From Taeniopygia guttata (taxonomy: Eukaryota; Chordata; Aves; Passeriformes; Estrildidae): DNA of 64,000 bases. The stretch spans positions 149,691,001 to 149,755,000 of the forward strand of contig NC_133026.1 in the NCBI RefSeq assembly GCF_048771995.1, given 5' to 3'. Below are positions 34,826 through 45,445 of the stretch, in pieces; the stretch's first letter is position 1; the number at the start of each line of letters is the position of its first letter. Both the position numbers and the translations under genes were made by a program. The notes beneath the pieces are model-generated. The model was not told the DNA's origin and did no database searches. It saw only the letters and a program-made list of their open reading frames with translations.

Positions 34826-35341
34826 GTGTTTGCAAGGGACTTGTTTTCTTTCTATAACCACCACGGTTGAAAAGCCAATTTACCGAAGGAACAGGGCAGT
34901 GAATGAACCATCTCCAGCTTCCCCAGACTGGAATTTTGTTCCTGGGGGTATCCTCCAGCCTGCAGTCAAATTAAATGAGAACCACTTTTACTGTTATCTT
35001 CCTTGGAAAAACTTTTAAAGCCGTTCAGTTTGCAAAATTTAAGTTTTCTGGTGACATTAGAGATTGTGCTAAAACTTATTTGGATGCTCCCCAGAGACAA
35101 ACTTACAGTGCTCCTGAGCACCACGAAAATGTTTATCCAGAACTTACACAAATAAAAGGGTTTTATGGCTGCCACAATTAATAGCATCCTTCAAAATGAT
35201 AAATGGAATTTAGCTCACATTAAAGGAAAAAAAAAAAAAAGCAGCGTTATAAAATCCCTAATCAAATATGGTGGAAACACTTGTGTTATTTATCTCCTGT
35301 AAGCACATTAAAGTTGTGAGTGGGGAAATTGTGGCCTCTAA
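34826..35341. other. non-coding
   Basis: Overlapping short open frames on both strands. No splice-supported exon. Confidence 0.4.
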
Positions 35342-35542
35342 ATCATAGAACCATGAAGATTGGAAAGACTTCCAAGATCATCAAGTCCATCCTTCCATCC
35401 AATATCACCACATTCACTAAACCATACCCACAAATGCCACAACTTCTTGCTTTTTGAACACTTCCAGGGATGGTGACTCCAACCCTTCCCTTGGGAATCT
35501 GTTCCAATGCTCAACCACTCTTTGAGTGAATGTTCAAATATT
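35342..35542 (-). mobile_element. CR1 LINE 3' fragment (type A)
   Basis: 'tcatagaaccatgaagattg', 'cactaaaccatacccacaaa' and 'ctgttccaatgctcaacca'. Confidence 0.9.
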
Positions 35543-35754
35543 CTAAGTAAGCCTGATTTTTATTTTCGCATCTTCAGGATATTTTTCAGTGGAAAATCCT
35601 TCATTTTCTCATGTTCCCTCACATGGAAATGGAGGCAGTTCTGGGGAAGGATTCGTGTCCTTGTGGAACAAGACCAGAGAGCAGGAACGATGCAAGAGAG
35701 AATTCCCAAATCCTTGAGAATTCCTCCAGTGCATTTACCACATGATTTGACTTA

Positions 35755-36000
35755 GATGCTCAGGTTGTTTGGATTGAAAGGAAACTTCAAGATCATCCAG
35801 TTCCAAACCTTCTGCCATGGACAGGGACAACTTTCACCAGACCAGGTTGTTCCAAACCTGGCTGTGAACACTTCCAGGGATGAAGCAGCCACAGCTTCTC
35901 TGGGCAACCAGAGCCAGGGGCTCAGCACCCTCACAGGGAGGAATTTCTTCCAAAAATCCAGTCCAAACTTATCCTCTTTTAGTTTTAGTTGCCAGGATGT
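35755..36000 (-). mobile_element. CR1 LINE 3' fragment (type B)
   Basis: 'caggttgtttggattgaaag' through 'agccacagcttctctgggca' to 'ctcacagggaggaatttctt'. Confidence 0.92.
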
Positions 36001-37080
36001 CTTTGTCTTGACTTGACAGAGTTTTCTGCTCCTTGAGCTCCATGGTTTTTCTGTAGTCCTGCTCACACATGGATCTCAAACCTATCCCAAACCTGGTGGG
36101 CGTTTGGGAGGCTGTTCCAAAACCTTCTTTGCCTTTCTTGCTTAGGAATATTTTCCTTTCCAGCTAACATTCATTTGAGACAAGTTTTTAGCTCTTTGTC
36201 CTGTTGCCAGCTTCATCCTGCATCTAAAATAATTATTCCTCCTTCCTGCTGCTTGTCTGGAGGCAGAGTCTGCAGACCGGGCCCACTCCTACTCAGCTTC
36301 CAGCTCCAGCTGGAAACTCTTCCAGTTTCTTCTATTAAAAGAAACTCTTCTTTAGCTCTGACAGTCCTTGCAGGTTTTCTTTTCCTGCCTGCATGGATTT
36401 CACGTTGCACCATCTTGCCTGAGTGAAGGTGAGTGGACTGGTTTGTGATAGTCCAAATAAACTCCCAGCTTTGTAAATATGGAAACTCTGCACTCACTAC
36501 AACATTCTCTGCTTTGCAGTGGTGCAGCGTCACAGTCCACTTTTTCACACCTTTAATGGTCAAAACTGGCCTGTGGTTCATTTGTAAACACAGCTTGTTT
36601 TGATTTATCTTTTTAACTTGTAAATCCCAGAAATAAGGCAAGGAAGGGACCAGAGGTGCTGCTTCAGCTGCATAAATTAACTCAGTGTGTCATAGGCGAA
36701 ATCCTGATTTCTCTGCAATGCTTGGGTTTTGTTTTGAAGCCAACCCAAAATGTAAAGGGTTACCCTTTTCCATCAGAGGTGGTGACTGCTTCCTACTCCA
36801 GTTTTTAGCCCAAGCTTTTCCTGAAATTCTCTATTCACAGAATCTCTTCTCCATCACTGTCTGAGTGCCTTACAAGGTGTTTCCCCTCATCTTCCTCACT
36901 TCAGTTGAGGCTCATGATTCCTCATCCCATCTCAGGGGTCCTGCACTAGATTTGTGCATTCCCTTGGAACACTCTGGATATCACAGGGATGGCAGTGAGA
37001 TGTGAGATGTGCCCATGGCAATATCATTTACTGAGAGCTTTGCTTTGTCAGGCCAGCCCAGCAAATGATAAAATTATGGT
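36001..37080. other. non-coding
   Basis: No supported gene. A 55-bp open segment at 36374-36428 has weak acceptor-like and good donor-like borders (GAAG|GTGAGTGG) but is too short to support on its own. Confidence 0.35.
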
Positions 37081-37178
37081 CTGAAAATGGAGAGAGAAAC
37101 AATAGAAAGGATTAATCCCTGCTACTCACCTGAAAATGGAGAGAGAAACAATAGAAAGGATTAATCCCTGCTACTCAC
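37081..37178. repeat. exact 49-bp tandem duplication
   Basis: Two identical 49-base units starting CTGAAAATGGAGAGAGAAAC at 37081 and 37130. Identity over 49 bases means a recent event or an assembly artefact. Confidence 0.97.
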
Positions 37179-37359
37179 CCAAGAGATGCTCCTTCCTGTA
37201 GCCCTGTTTTGGGATCATCCCCCTTATGGAAATATTTCCTTTCTGTGTTTGCACATTTGTGTTCATACATCTCTGTATTTGGGACTGACAAACACTAAGC
37301 ATTTCTTAAATCTCTACTTAAAAGAAGAAATGCTGGTGGGAAGTGCAGAATGTTTTTGG

Positions 37360-37762
37360 AGAATCATGGAATGGTTTCAGTTGGAAAGAACCTGGAAGAT
37401 CACCTTGTTCCAACCTCTGCCATGGGCAGGGACACCTTCCACTGTCCCATGTTGCTCCAAGCCTTGTCCAACCTGGCCTTGGACACTTCCAGGGATGGGG
37501 CAGCCACAGCTTCTCTGGGAAACCTGTGCCAGGGCCTAACCACCCTCTCAGGCAAGAATTCCTTCCCAATATCCCATCTAACCCTGCCCACTTTTAGCTT
37601 AAAGCCATTGTCTCTTGTCTTGTCCATCCCTTGTCCCAGGTCCCTCTCCAGCTCTCCTGGAGCCCCTTTAGGCACTGGAAGAGGCTCTGAGGTCTCCCTG
37701 GAACTTTCTCTTCTCCGGGCTGAACACCCCCAGCTCTCCCAGCCTGCCTCCACAGCAGAGCC
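37360..37762 (-). mobile_element. CR1 LINE 3' region (type B), about 400 bp
   Basis: It runs from 'gaatcatggaatggtttcag' through 'gccagggcctaaccaccctc' and 'ttaggcactggaagaggctc' to 'ctctcccagcctgcctcca'. Confidence 0.95.
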
Positions 37763-37924
37763 AGGAAGTTAACATGTGGAAGTGATAACTTGGGATTCCT
37801 GCCAGATTGGCAGGAACGATATCCTGAGGGTTTGCTGTGAGCCCTGGGCACCACTGGTAAGGAAGGAAAATATTCTCCATGAGCCTTGGATCTGCCCATT
37901 GTGCAGTGCTTCAGCTGCATGTGA

Positions 37925-38215
37925 ATCCCAGAATGGCTGGGCTTGGAAGGGACACAAAGGTCATCTAGTCCAACCTCACTGCTCAAGCAGGGAATCCCCA
38001 AGCACAGGTAACCCATGACTGTGTCCACAATCCTTGGGATTGTGGATTTTGACTATCCCCAGGGAAGGAGACTCCACACCCCCGCTGGGCAGCCTGTTCC
38101 TGTGCATGGTCACCTCACAGCAAAGTTCTTCCTCTTGTTTAGGTGGAACTTCCTTCATCCCAGTTTCTTCCCATTGTCTCTTGTCCTGTTGTACCACCTG
38201 GCAGAGCCAGGTAGT
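37925..38215 (-). mobile_element. CR1 LINE 3' region, distinct subgroup
   Basis: 'cccagaatggctgggcttgg', 'tctagtccaacctcactgct' and 'ctgggcagcctgttcctgtg'. Confidence 0.82.
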
Positions 38216-38384
38216 AGCACTGGTGGGTTTGTTTTTTTTTTTTATTTCTTCTACATCTTTACCCATTTTCTACAGGCTAATTGGAAAAAATCCCAAAAAA
38301 CCCTAAACCCTATATTATTGTTATATTGAATATTGTTTGTGTTGTGTTTTTGAGAGGGGCTCCACCCCTGACATCAACTTGGCG

Positions 38385-38495
38385 GCATCACCTACACTCA
38401 CTCCAGCAGCTCCACATCCATATTCTGGGGATCCCAGAGGTGCTCCAGGCAGGAGCAGAGCAGAGGGACAGAACCACCTCCTTCAACCTGCTTGT
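38385..38495 (-). mobile_element. CR1 LINE internal fragment
   Basis: 'actcactccagcagctccac', 'tctggggatcccagaggtgc' and 'gcaggagcagagcagaggg'. It could be the 5' continuation of the copy at 37925, interrupted by an A/T-rich 170 bp. Confidence 0.7.
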
Positions 38496-39440
38496 TTCTT
38501 GAGGTTTCCTGAGACACTCTTGGTTTTCTGGGATGCAAATGTTCATTGCCAGTAACGTTGAGTTTCCCAAGATTATGTTTGTTGAGGATCTCAGGGTCTT
38601 GAGGACATCTCACCCAAGGCCCAAGCTCCCACATTATCCACCTGCACCTGCCAGTGCCCAAGTCCTCCAAGCTCCCTGCTGATGGCACAATTCCGATTCA
38701 TTCCTGCCACAAACCACCACACAACCTCCAGCCTCTTGTGCATGGAGGTCACTGGGCAGTGGCCAGGAAAACACATGGAAAACGAGAAAGGGAAGAGTTG
38801 CCAACAGACTGGTGTGGGTCAGACACCCCAACAAATCCCAGGGCAGAGAACTCTTCCCAATGTTTCTTGCTTGGCACCAGGGCACTGGGACAATCTGTTC
38901 CTGAACTGCTGAGCCCCTGTCTCTGACTCATTTGAATCCCCCCTTTTTAATTACTCATTTTACAGAGATATTTTGGTTCCTGTGTGTATTAGCTGAGTTA
39001 GCTTATGATTTTTTAATGCCACAAGAGGGAAAAGAAACCTTTCACTCAGAACTGACTTTTTAGAATTTTTTTTGTCTTTTGCAACCAAGATAAACAAAAC
39101 CAGCATTCCGGTCTGTGACTAAAGTTTGTTGTTTTGAACTCACAGCCTCTAGAGCTGAGCCTGGAAAAGATTTTTCTTCCTTCTGTAAAGTTCAATATCT
39201 GTGAAAACAAAGATCTGTTTACATCTTTTATCAGCTGGTCACAGGAGATATCACAGTGCAGGCATTGCTGTTCCTCTGTGCCACCCCTTGGAAGCTCAAA
39301 TACTTCACAAAACTCAAATTTATCAGCACAAGACCATTTCTTCTGGATCTCATCTTATGTGGGTGGTGCTTTCACTTCTCATTAGCTCAGAATTAGGTGA
39401 ATAATGAACTGCAGACACCAGAACCTCAGTACTGGTGGTA

Positions 39441-39474
39441 CTCATAGACAAGTCAAGCTCATAGACAAGTCAAG
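39441..39474. repeat. 17-bp tandem duplication
   Basis: CTCATAGACAAGTCAAG occurs twice back to back. Confidence 0.95.
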
Positions 39475-39920
39475 CAAGACTCTTTTATAAAAGACTCTGG
39501 AATATAAATATCTAAATTCTGCTTACTTATATTTTTAGGCAAACACAGATTACTTTTTTAGGCAGATGCCTTTTTTACCTTGTTCTTTAACTCATCAGTG
39601 CCTATTTCCTGTCAAGATACATGAGGATAAACGAGGCCATCGCTTCAAAGGAGGAAAGAAGGGAAAGGATCCTTTAGCCTTCCCAAAATCCTTGAAAAGC
39701 CACAGAGAGTAAAATTATCCATTCTGTAAGACTTTTCATGATCAAAAGAGTTTGTCCTAAGCTCAGGTCTTCATGATTCTTCAGCCATAGAGAATAAATC
39801 TCCTGCTAAGCACAGTCTAAAGACTTAGACTCTGCATCAGGTTAAAGCTGATCCAGAAAAGAAAGGCAAGACTGGACATCAGCATTGGATGGAAACTCAC
39901 TGGTTTTCTCTTCTTTCCAG

Positions 39921-40033
39921 GAAAGGTTGAGAGCAAAATATAGAGCTCATTCCTTCTTCCCATCAGTGCCACCATGGGAAGCAAAGACCGAGTGCAATGC
40001 CAAGCAAAGGAGGAAGGCAAAGCCAGGCCTAAG
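39921..40033 (+). other. candidate exon, unidentified
   Basis: A 113-bp segment lies between a strong acceptor (GTTTTCTCTTCTTTCCAG) and a donor (CCTAAG|GTGAGA). The first frame is open throughout (37 codons plus 2 bases), with a basic product near the end (KQRRKAK). In another frame a perfect Kozak ATG (GCCACCATGG, ATG at 39974) gives 20 codons up to the donor (MGSKDRVQCQAKEEG...). So it could be an internal coding exon or a 5' exon with a start codon. No homology is recognised. A CR1 copy starts within about 50 bp downstream. Confidence 0.25.
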
Positions 40034-40049
40034 GTGAGAAAAGTCACAA

Positions 40050-40345
40050 GAAGTCATAGAAGTCATAAAGGTTCAGAAAAAATGTTTTGGGTTGGAAGGG
40101 ACCTCAAAGGTCATCTTATTCCAAACCCCTACTGTGGGCAGGGGCACCTTCCACTATCTCAAGTAGCTCCAAGTCCCCCAGCCTGGCCTTGAACACTTAC
40201 AGGCATGAGATGCCAAAAACTTGTCTGTGCCAGGGCCTCATCACCCTCACAGGGAACAATTTCTTGCTAATATCCAATTTAAAACTACTTTTTTTCACCT
40301 TAAAGCCATTCCCCTTTGCCCTAAGTTCCCAGTTGAGCATCCTAC
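40050..40345 (-). mobile_element. CR1 LINE 3' region (type B)
   Basis: 'ttgggttggaagggacctca' through 'agggcctcatcaccctcac' to 'ttaaagccattcccctttgc'. Confidence 0.93.
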
Positions 40346-40899
40346 CTGCCAGTAAGAAATAAACATTGTTTGTTTGAAAACAAAACTGTGTCAGGGAAAA
40401 TCTTACCCCCATTCCCTCTTTTCAGGCTCTCATTGGAGATTTCTAGGAAATCTCCATGATTTTATAATGGAGGGAAGAGGGGAAGTGAGATCCAACTGCA
40501 TCTGCCAGCAGGGAGAGACCCGAAATGGGTTTAAATTTGCATTTAGATTTCCTTTTTTTGGCAGCAATGTTTTCTACTGGGTGCCAAGAGACCCCTCTGG
40601 GTTTGAATTATTTCTCAGGGAAAAAGAATCATCAGCAGCTATTTCATAGCCAGAGATACTCTGAGGGAGGGCTGTAAAGAATAGAAGGGGCTGTAAATAC
40701 AGGGGGAAACAAGCCAGGGCTGGGGGATGATTCACAAACTGCACTTTTTGCTGCTGCAGGCAGAGGAGGAAGAAAGGTTTGAATGGGTGTAAGACAGGAA
40801 AAAGCCTGTGGGAGACAGAATCTGCCCTCAGCATCATGGCAGCCACGGGACATGGTTTGGGTGTCATTCTTTTGCCTCTGGGCAGGTCAGAAATGTAGC
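40346..40899. other. non-coding
   Basis: Nothing recognised. Confidence 0.4.
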
Positions 40900-41400
40900 A
40901 CAGAAACATGGAATTGATTGGGTTGGAAGAGAACTCTGAGATATCAGTTCCAGCCTTAGGCTAAACACCACCAAGCACTGGGTGCCGCGTCCGACTTTTC
41001 CTTAAACACCTCCAGAGATGGTGACTCCACCTCCAATGTCCATTCCAAAGCCTGACAACACTTTCCATGAAGAAATTCCTCCTGATATCTGACCTGAACC
41101 TCCCCTGGTGTCGTTTGAAGCCGTTTCCTCTTGTCCTGTTGCCTGGAAGAAGTGGCCAACTCCCTCAGCTGCTCCCTCCCATCCAGGAATTGTGCAGAGC
41201 CAGAAGGTCCCCCTGAGCCTCCTTTTCTCCATCCTGAGCCCCCTTCCCAGCTCCCTCAGCTGCTCCTGTTGCTCCAGGTCCTTTCCCAGCTCCATTACCT
41301 TCTCTGGTCATGCTCCAGCCCCTAAATGTCTTTCTTGAAGTGAATGGCCCAAAACTGGACACAGCACTCAAGATGTGACCACAACCTGATTATAAAATAA
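40900..41400 (-). mobile_element. long CR1 LINE 3' region (type A-like), about 500 bp
   Basis: 'acatggaattgattgggttg', 'cacctccagagatggtgact', 'tgtcgtttgaagccgtttcc' and 'aactggacacagcactcaag', in antisense order. Confidence 0.92.
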
Positions 41401-41768
41401 TCCATTGTAATTATATGACAGACATATAATTTAGGTGCTACATTGGCAGTGTTCAGATACTTCATTAGCAATAAATCTGTTTTTTTAATCATCCACAAAA
41501 TCCCTGTGTCCTATTTGTGGCATGGAACCTTCTCCCAACATCGTTGTCACTCACAGTGAGGAGGACACTTCCATCTGACAGTGGGCAGATTGTAAATGAA
41601 ATACAGAACAGACCTTTAGCAGCAAAAAGAGATCAAGGGTGGTTCTGGACTGCTGAAGAAAAGGCAGACAGCTTTGTGTGAAAGTCTTGTTTCCGTTTGT
41701 TTACTAGAAAATTCAAAATTAAATCATACTGGACCAGACTGACATGATGATGCAGAATGCATCCTCAA

Positions 41769-41802
<34 letters not shown>

Positions 41803-42611
41803 AAAAAAACTAACAAAGATAAAGTACCCATAAAAGAACAAAAATCCAGGACAAGAAACCTGAAATATCACATGGCCCCCTTTGCTTCTCCATCATTACA
41901 ATCAGTAGTAGGGCTGTGCCATCCAAGGCAGTGCTGAGCTGCTGGCACGGATAATTTTGGGTAGTTCAATTTACTTGAAACAACTCAAAGACTGGCTTAA
42001 ACTTTTCTCTTTTACTTCATCCCTGGGTCTGACTCAGAGAAACGTCAGATTTTGGCTGTGACATCCAAAGCCTGATGGCCTGTGGTCAAAGCAGGCATTA
42101 CCTCATTCCTTTCTCTGCGGTGGTGACTCATTCCCAGTCCTTGCTGGGAACAACACTCCAGGCTCAGTCCTTTGCAAAGGCGTGTAAATCACTCAGAGAT
42201 GAGAAGTTTATCTCTGTCCATGATCAAATCTGGGCTAAAGCAGTGAATTCAGAATGAGTCTGACCTCGGGGATTCTCTCCATGCTGTGAATTCTGCTCCT
42301 GGATACTCAGCTTTGCAGCCCACAGGTGCTGATCCAATGGTCCCAGCCAGAATCCAATTCAATTTACATTTATGACCATTCTCAGACCACTTGCTGTAGG
42401 ATCTTTACTCAGCCAGCACTGCTGAGAATCCCACAGCAAACTTAGTCCAGTTCTCAAGGTGCAGAGAAGAGAATCCAAGTTTTCCAGAACTTTCCTGATG
42501 GGCATTTCCAGATTTCAAAGGTGTGTTTCATTAAAAGACATTTTTTTTTCTGAAGCCAAAATGCTTCTCATACAGATCTTTGGGATGGGAGGGTGTTTAA
42601 GGAGGCTGTTT
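41401..42611. other. non-coding
   Basis: No gene recognised. It includes an A-rich tract at 41767-41809. Confidence 0.4.
41767..41809. repeat. A-rich tract (A21 G A12 GG A7)
   Basis: Low-complexity A run broken by three G. Confidence 0.95.
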
Positions 42612-42800
42612 GATTAGAATCAGAATATCCTGAGTTGGAAAGGCAGTTCCAACTCCTGGCCCTGCACAGAGCACCCCAAAAATCGCCCACATGACTGAGG
42701 GTGTCATCCAAACGTTTCTTGAGCTCTGGCAAAGTTGGTGCTGTGACCACTTCCCTGGGGAGCCCATTCCAGTTCCTGGGTGAATCAGTTCAACAACAAA
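42612..42800 (-). mobile_element. CR1 LINE 3' fragment (type C)
   Basis: 'agaatatcctgagttggaaa', 'caactcctggccctgcacag' and 'gtgaccacttccctggggag'. Confidence 0.92.
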
Positions 42801-42984
42801 CACCTGAATAAAAAATTCAGTTACAGAAGGTAAAGGAGGGTTTTGGAGGCCCAGAATTCCCCTGATTTTGATGCCAGAGGTAACAACCAATCTTCAGAGC
42901 AGGAGAGCAGAGGAGAGCTGGCAGGACAGAGGGGTGTCCCATGCCAAAGGCAGCCACAAGCTTGGTGTTGCTGGCTTTTTTATT

Positions 42985-43130
42985 TAATCATAACATCACA
43001 GAGTGGTTTGGGCTGGAAGGGACCTTCAAGATCATCTCATTTGGGTTGGAAGGGACCTTGATTATCACCGAATTCTACCCCCCTGCTGTGGTCAGGAATG
43101 TCTTCAATTAGACCACATTACTCCATGTCC
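42985..43130 (-). mobile_element. CR1 LINE 3' fragment (type B) with a short internal duplication
   Basis: The terminal 'tttgggctggaagggacctt' segment is followed by a second 'tttgggttggaagggacctt' about 40 bp on. This is either a short local duplication or two stacked 3' ends. Confidence 0.85.
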
Positions 43131-43499
43131 TTAATCTGAAGAAAGAGGGGGAAGGTCCTGCTCCTTCTCTCACAGGAGATGAATAAACAAACCAAGCTGG
43201 AGTGCAACAAGTGATTTGGTTGAGAATGACAGAGTGGAGGTGAATCTAGAAATGCAAGATCTGCCATCCTTGCCTTGAATCCTAAGCTGATTTCCAGTTG
43301 GATAGCTGGTCTTTACCCCGTGACACTCAAAGCAGCTGATGTAGCATATCCATGTCCTTCCCTAGAATGCCATTTCCCAGGGATTAATCACAATTTCCCG
43401 AGGCACCGAGGGTTGGGATTCAGGCCTTGCTGCGAATCCTCCAGGCGGAACAAATTAAAAAAAAAATAATCAATATTGCTTACATTTGTTTTCAGATCT
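43131..43499. other. non-coding
   Basis: Nothing recognised. Confidence 0.4.
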
Positions 43500-43975
43500 T
43501 ATAATTTGCGGGTGTAGGGAGACAGCATTTATTGATGACTAGCTGAGCCCAGCAGTGCCTCAGTCAATTCTTATCGCTCCATTTCACTGCAGGCAGCTGC
43601 CCCATCCCTGGCTGTGCTTTTTATATTTTTACTGTATTACTGCTGTGGTGTTTAGCATGCAACAGGCAGCGTTGCTTTTGTGAGGGGAGCAATATCAAGC
43701 CTGAAATATTGTTGCTGGCAATAAGTGAACGCCCTCTTCATGCCTGAAAAATCAGGAATGCCCTAATCCGTGAGTGAGGGTGGTTCTGACAACACATCTC
43801 TGGGTGTAATTATTGCTGAAGGCTGGGATCTGTCTGGGCAGCAGCTGCTGACTGGCACTGCTGCCTTCCCTTATAGCTCCTGAGCAGTGGCTTGGCTGAT
43901 GAATATTCATGAGCACAGTGTTGATAACCGCTTCTGAGAGATTCATTAAATAAAGTCCAGGCTGCAGATCCAGCA
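43500..43975. promoter_or_regulatory. candidate conserved regulatory element
   Basis: A repeat-free 475-bp patch with balanced composition, AT-rich homeodomain cores and a perfect 12-bp palindrome ATGAATATTCAT at 43899-43910 that resembles a dimeric POU-factor site. No open frame or splice site explains it. Regulatory activity is inference; cross-species conservation is the deciding test. Confidence 0.25.
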
Positions 43976-44284
43976 GCCCCAGTGAGTGAAACCAGCGATC
44001 ACTGGCTGATCTCCAGTGAAAGAATCACCATAGGGGTGTGGGGAGTAGAGGGAAAGCTAAAGGGAAATAACTTGGCACAGGGAACAACGGAGGGAAAGAA
44101 TGGATTGTTCCATGCCAGGAAACGAATCCCGGAGCACAGCAGAGAGGAAATGGCAGTGCTGCAGCTAAACAGAACAGCTGATTGTAAATAAACAGGAGTT
44201 CAAGGTTTCAAAGGCATGAGAAAGCAAAAATAAGGGGGGCTGGCTCAGTTCAAGGAGCAAGCTCACATGGGAATAAAGGGGTAC

Positions 44285-44535
44285 TGACTTTAGGCTGGAG
44301 GAGTGGGATATTGGGAAGAAATTCTTCCCTAGGAAGGTGGTGAGGCCTTGGCACAGGTTTCCAAAAGAAAAAAAGCTGTGGCTGTCCCACCCTTGGAAGT
44401 GTCCAAGGACAAGTTGGATGGATCTTGGAGCAACCTGGCCTAATTAAAAGTGTCCCTGTCCATGGCAGGGGGTTGGAATGAGATGATCTTTCAGGTTCCT
44501 TCCAACCCAAACCATTCCAGAATTATATGATACAA
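44285..44535 (+). mobile_element. CR1 LINE 3' fragment (type B)
   Basis: 'gtgggatattgggaagaaat' through 'gtccatggcagggggttgga' to 'aaaccattccagaattat'. Confidence 0.93.
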
Positions 44536-44984
44536 GCTGGCCAGAAATGTCCATGTCTCCACCTCCTGTGGAGGAATAGCTGTGCTCACACAGTGGCACC
44601 CGGCCATGCCTCTTGTTGGTACAGCCTTGGCACAAATGCTGGTCCAGGGATGCTCTTCACGCTGGTGTCCTGCTGGTGAGGCCCCGCAGACACATCCACC
44701 CCATTGAGTCAGTGCAAAGACTCAGGGCAGAGCCATCAAAAAGTTCTTGATCATCTAAAACCGAGGGGGAAAAGAGACCCACTCCTAATGAACTTGGCTT
44801 CTCGGCAGCAGTGAGCAGCGAGTCCTGGTTGTTATAAAGGAGTAAGACCCTTAAATCCACAAACATGATGTCTGCTATGGATAAGAACCTCTGGAGTGAG
44901 AGTTTGGTGGTGCCCACCTGCCCTGGAGAAGTCTTGCAAAGCCCTGAAGAACTTCGTACAGCGGGCTCTAAATGAATTTAAGGA
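44536..44984. other. non-coding
   Basis: Possibly older CR1-derived sequence near 44890-44960, too degraded to call. Confidence 0.3.
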
Positions 44985-45445
44985 ATATAGAGCAGCTAGA
45001 GAGTGAGCACGGGAGGACCATGAGGATGGTGAAGGGGCTGGAGGGGAAGCTGAGGCCACTTGGTTTGTTCAGCTGAGGAAGAGAAGGCTGAAGTGAGACC
45101 CCACTGGGCTCGCAGCTCCCTCTTGAAGGGAAGAGGAGGGGCAGGCACAAATCTCTTCTCTCTGGTGAGCAGTGCAGGACTCAACTGAACAGGTCAACAA
45201 CAAACTGAAGTTGTATCAGAGGAGCTTTAGCTTGGATATCAGGAAAAAATTCTTCACCCAGAGGGTGGTTGAGCACTGGAACAAGTTCCCCAGAAAAGTA
45301 AACACAGCTCCAAGCCTAACAGAGCTCAAAAAAGCATTTGGACAACACTCAACCACAGGGTGGGATTCTTGGGGGCCAGGAGATGGCCTTGATGGTCCTT
45401 GTGGATCCCTCCCAGCTCAGGATGTTCTGTGATTCTACAATTTTG
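44985..45445 (+). mobile_element. CR1 LINE 3' region, distinct subgroup
   Basis: 'gatggtgaaggggctggagg', 'ggagctttagcttggatatc', 'gagcactggaacaagttccc' and a terminal 'gatgttctgtgattcta'. Confidence 0.9.

Larger units (their letters stand above)
38496..40049. other. non-coding with one candidate exon
   Basis: Apart from the candidate exon at 39921-40033 and a 17-bp direct repeat at 39441-39474, nothing recognised. Confidence 0.35.

Noticed and set aside
36374..36428. 55-bp exon-like segment
   Set aside because: The donor is good but the acceptor tract is weak, and the frame is too short to separate from chance.
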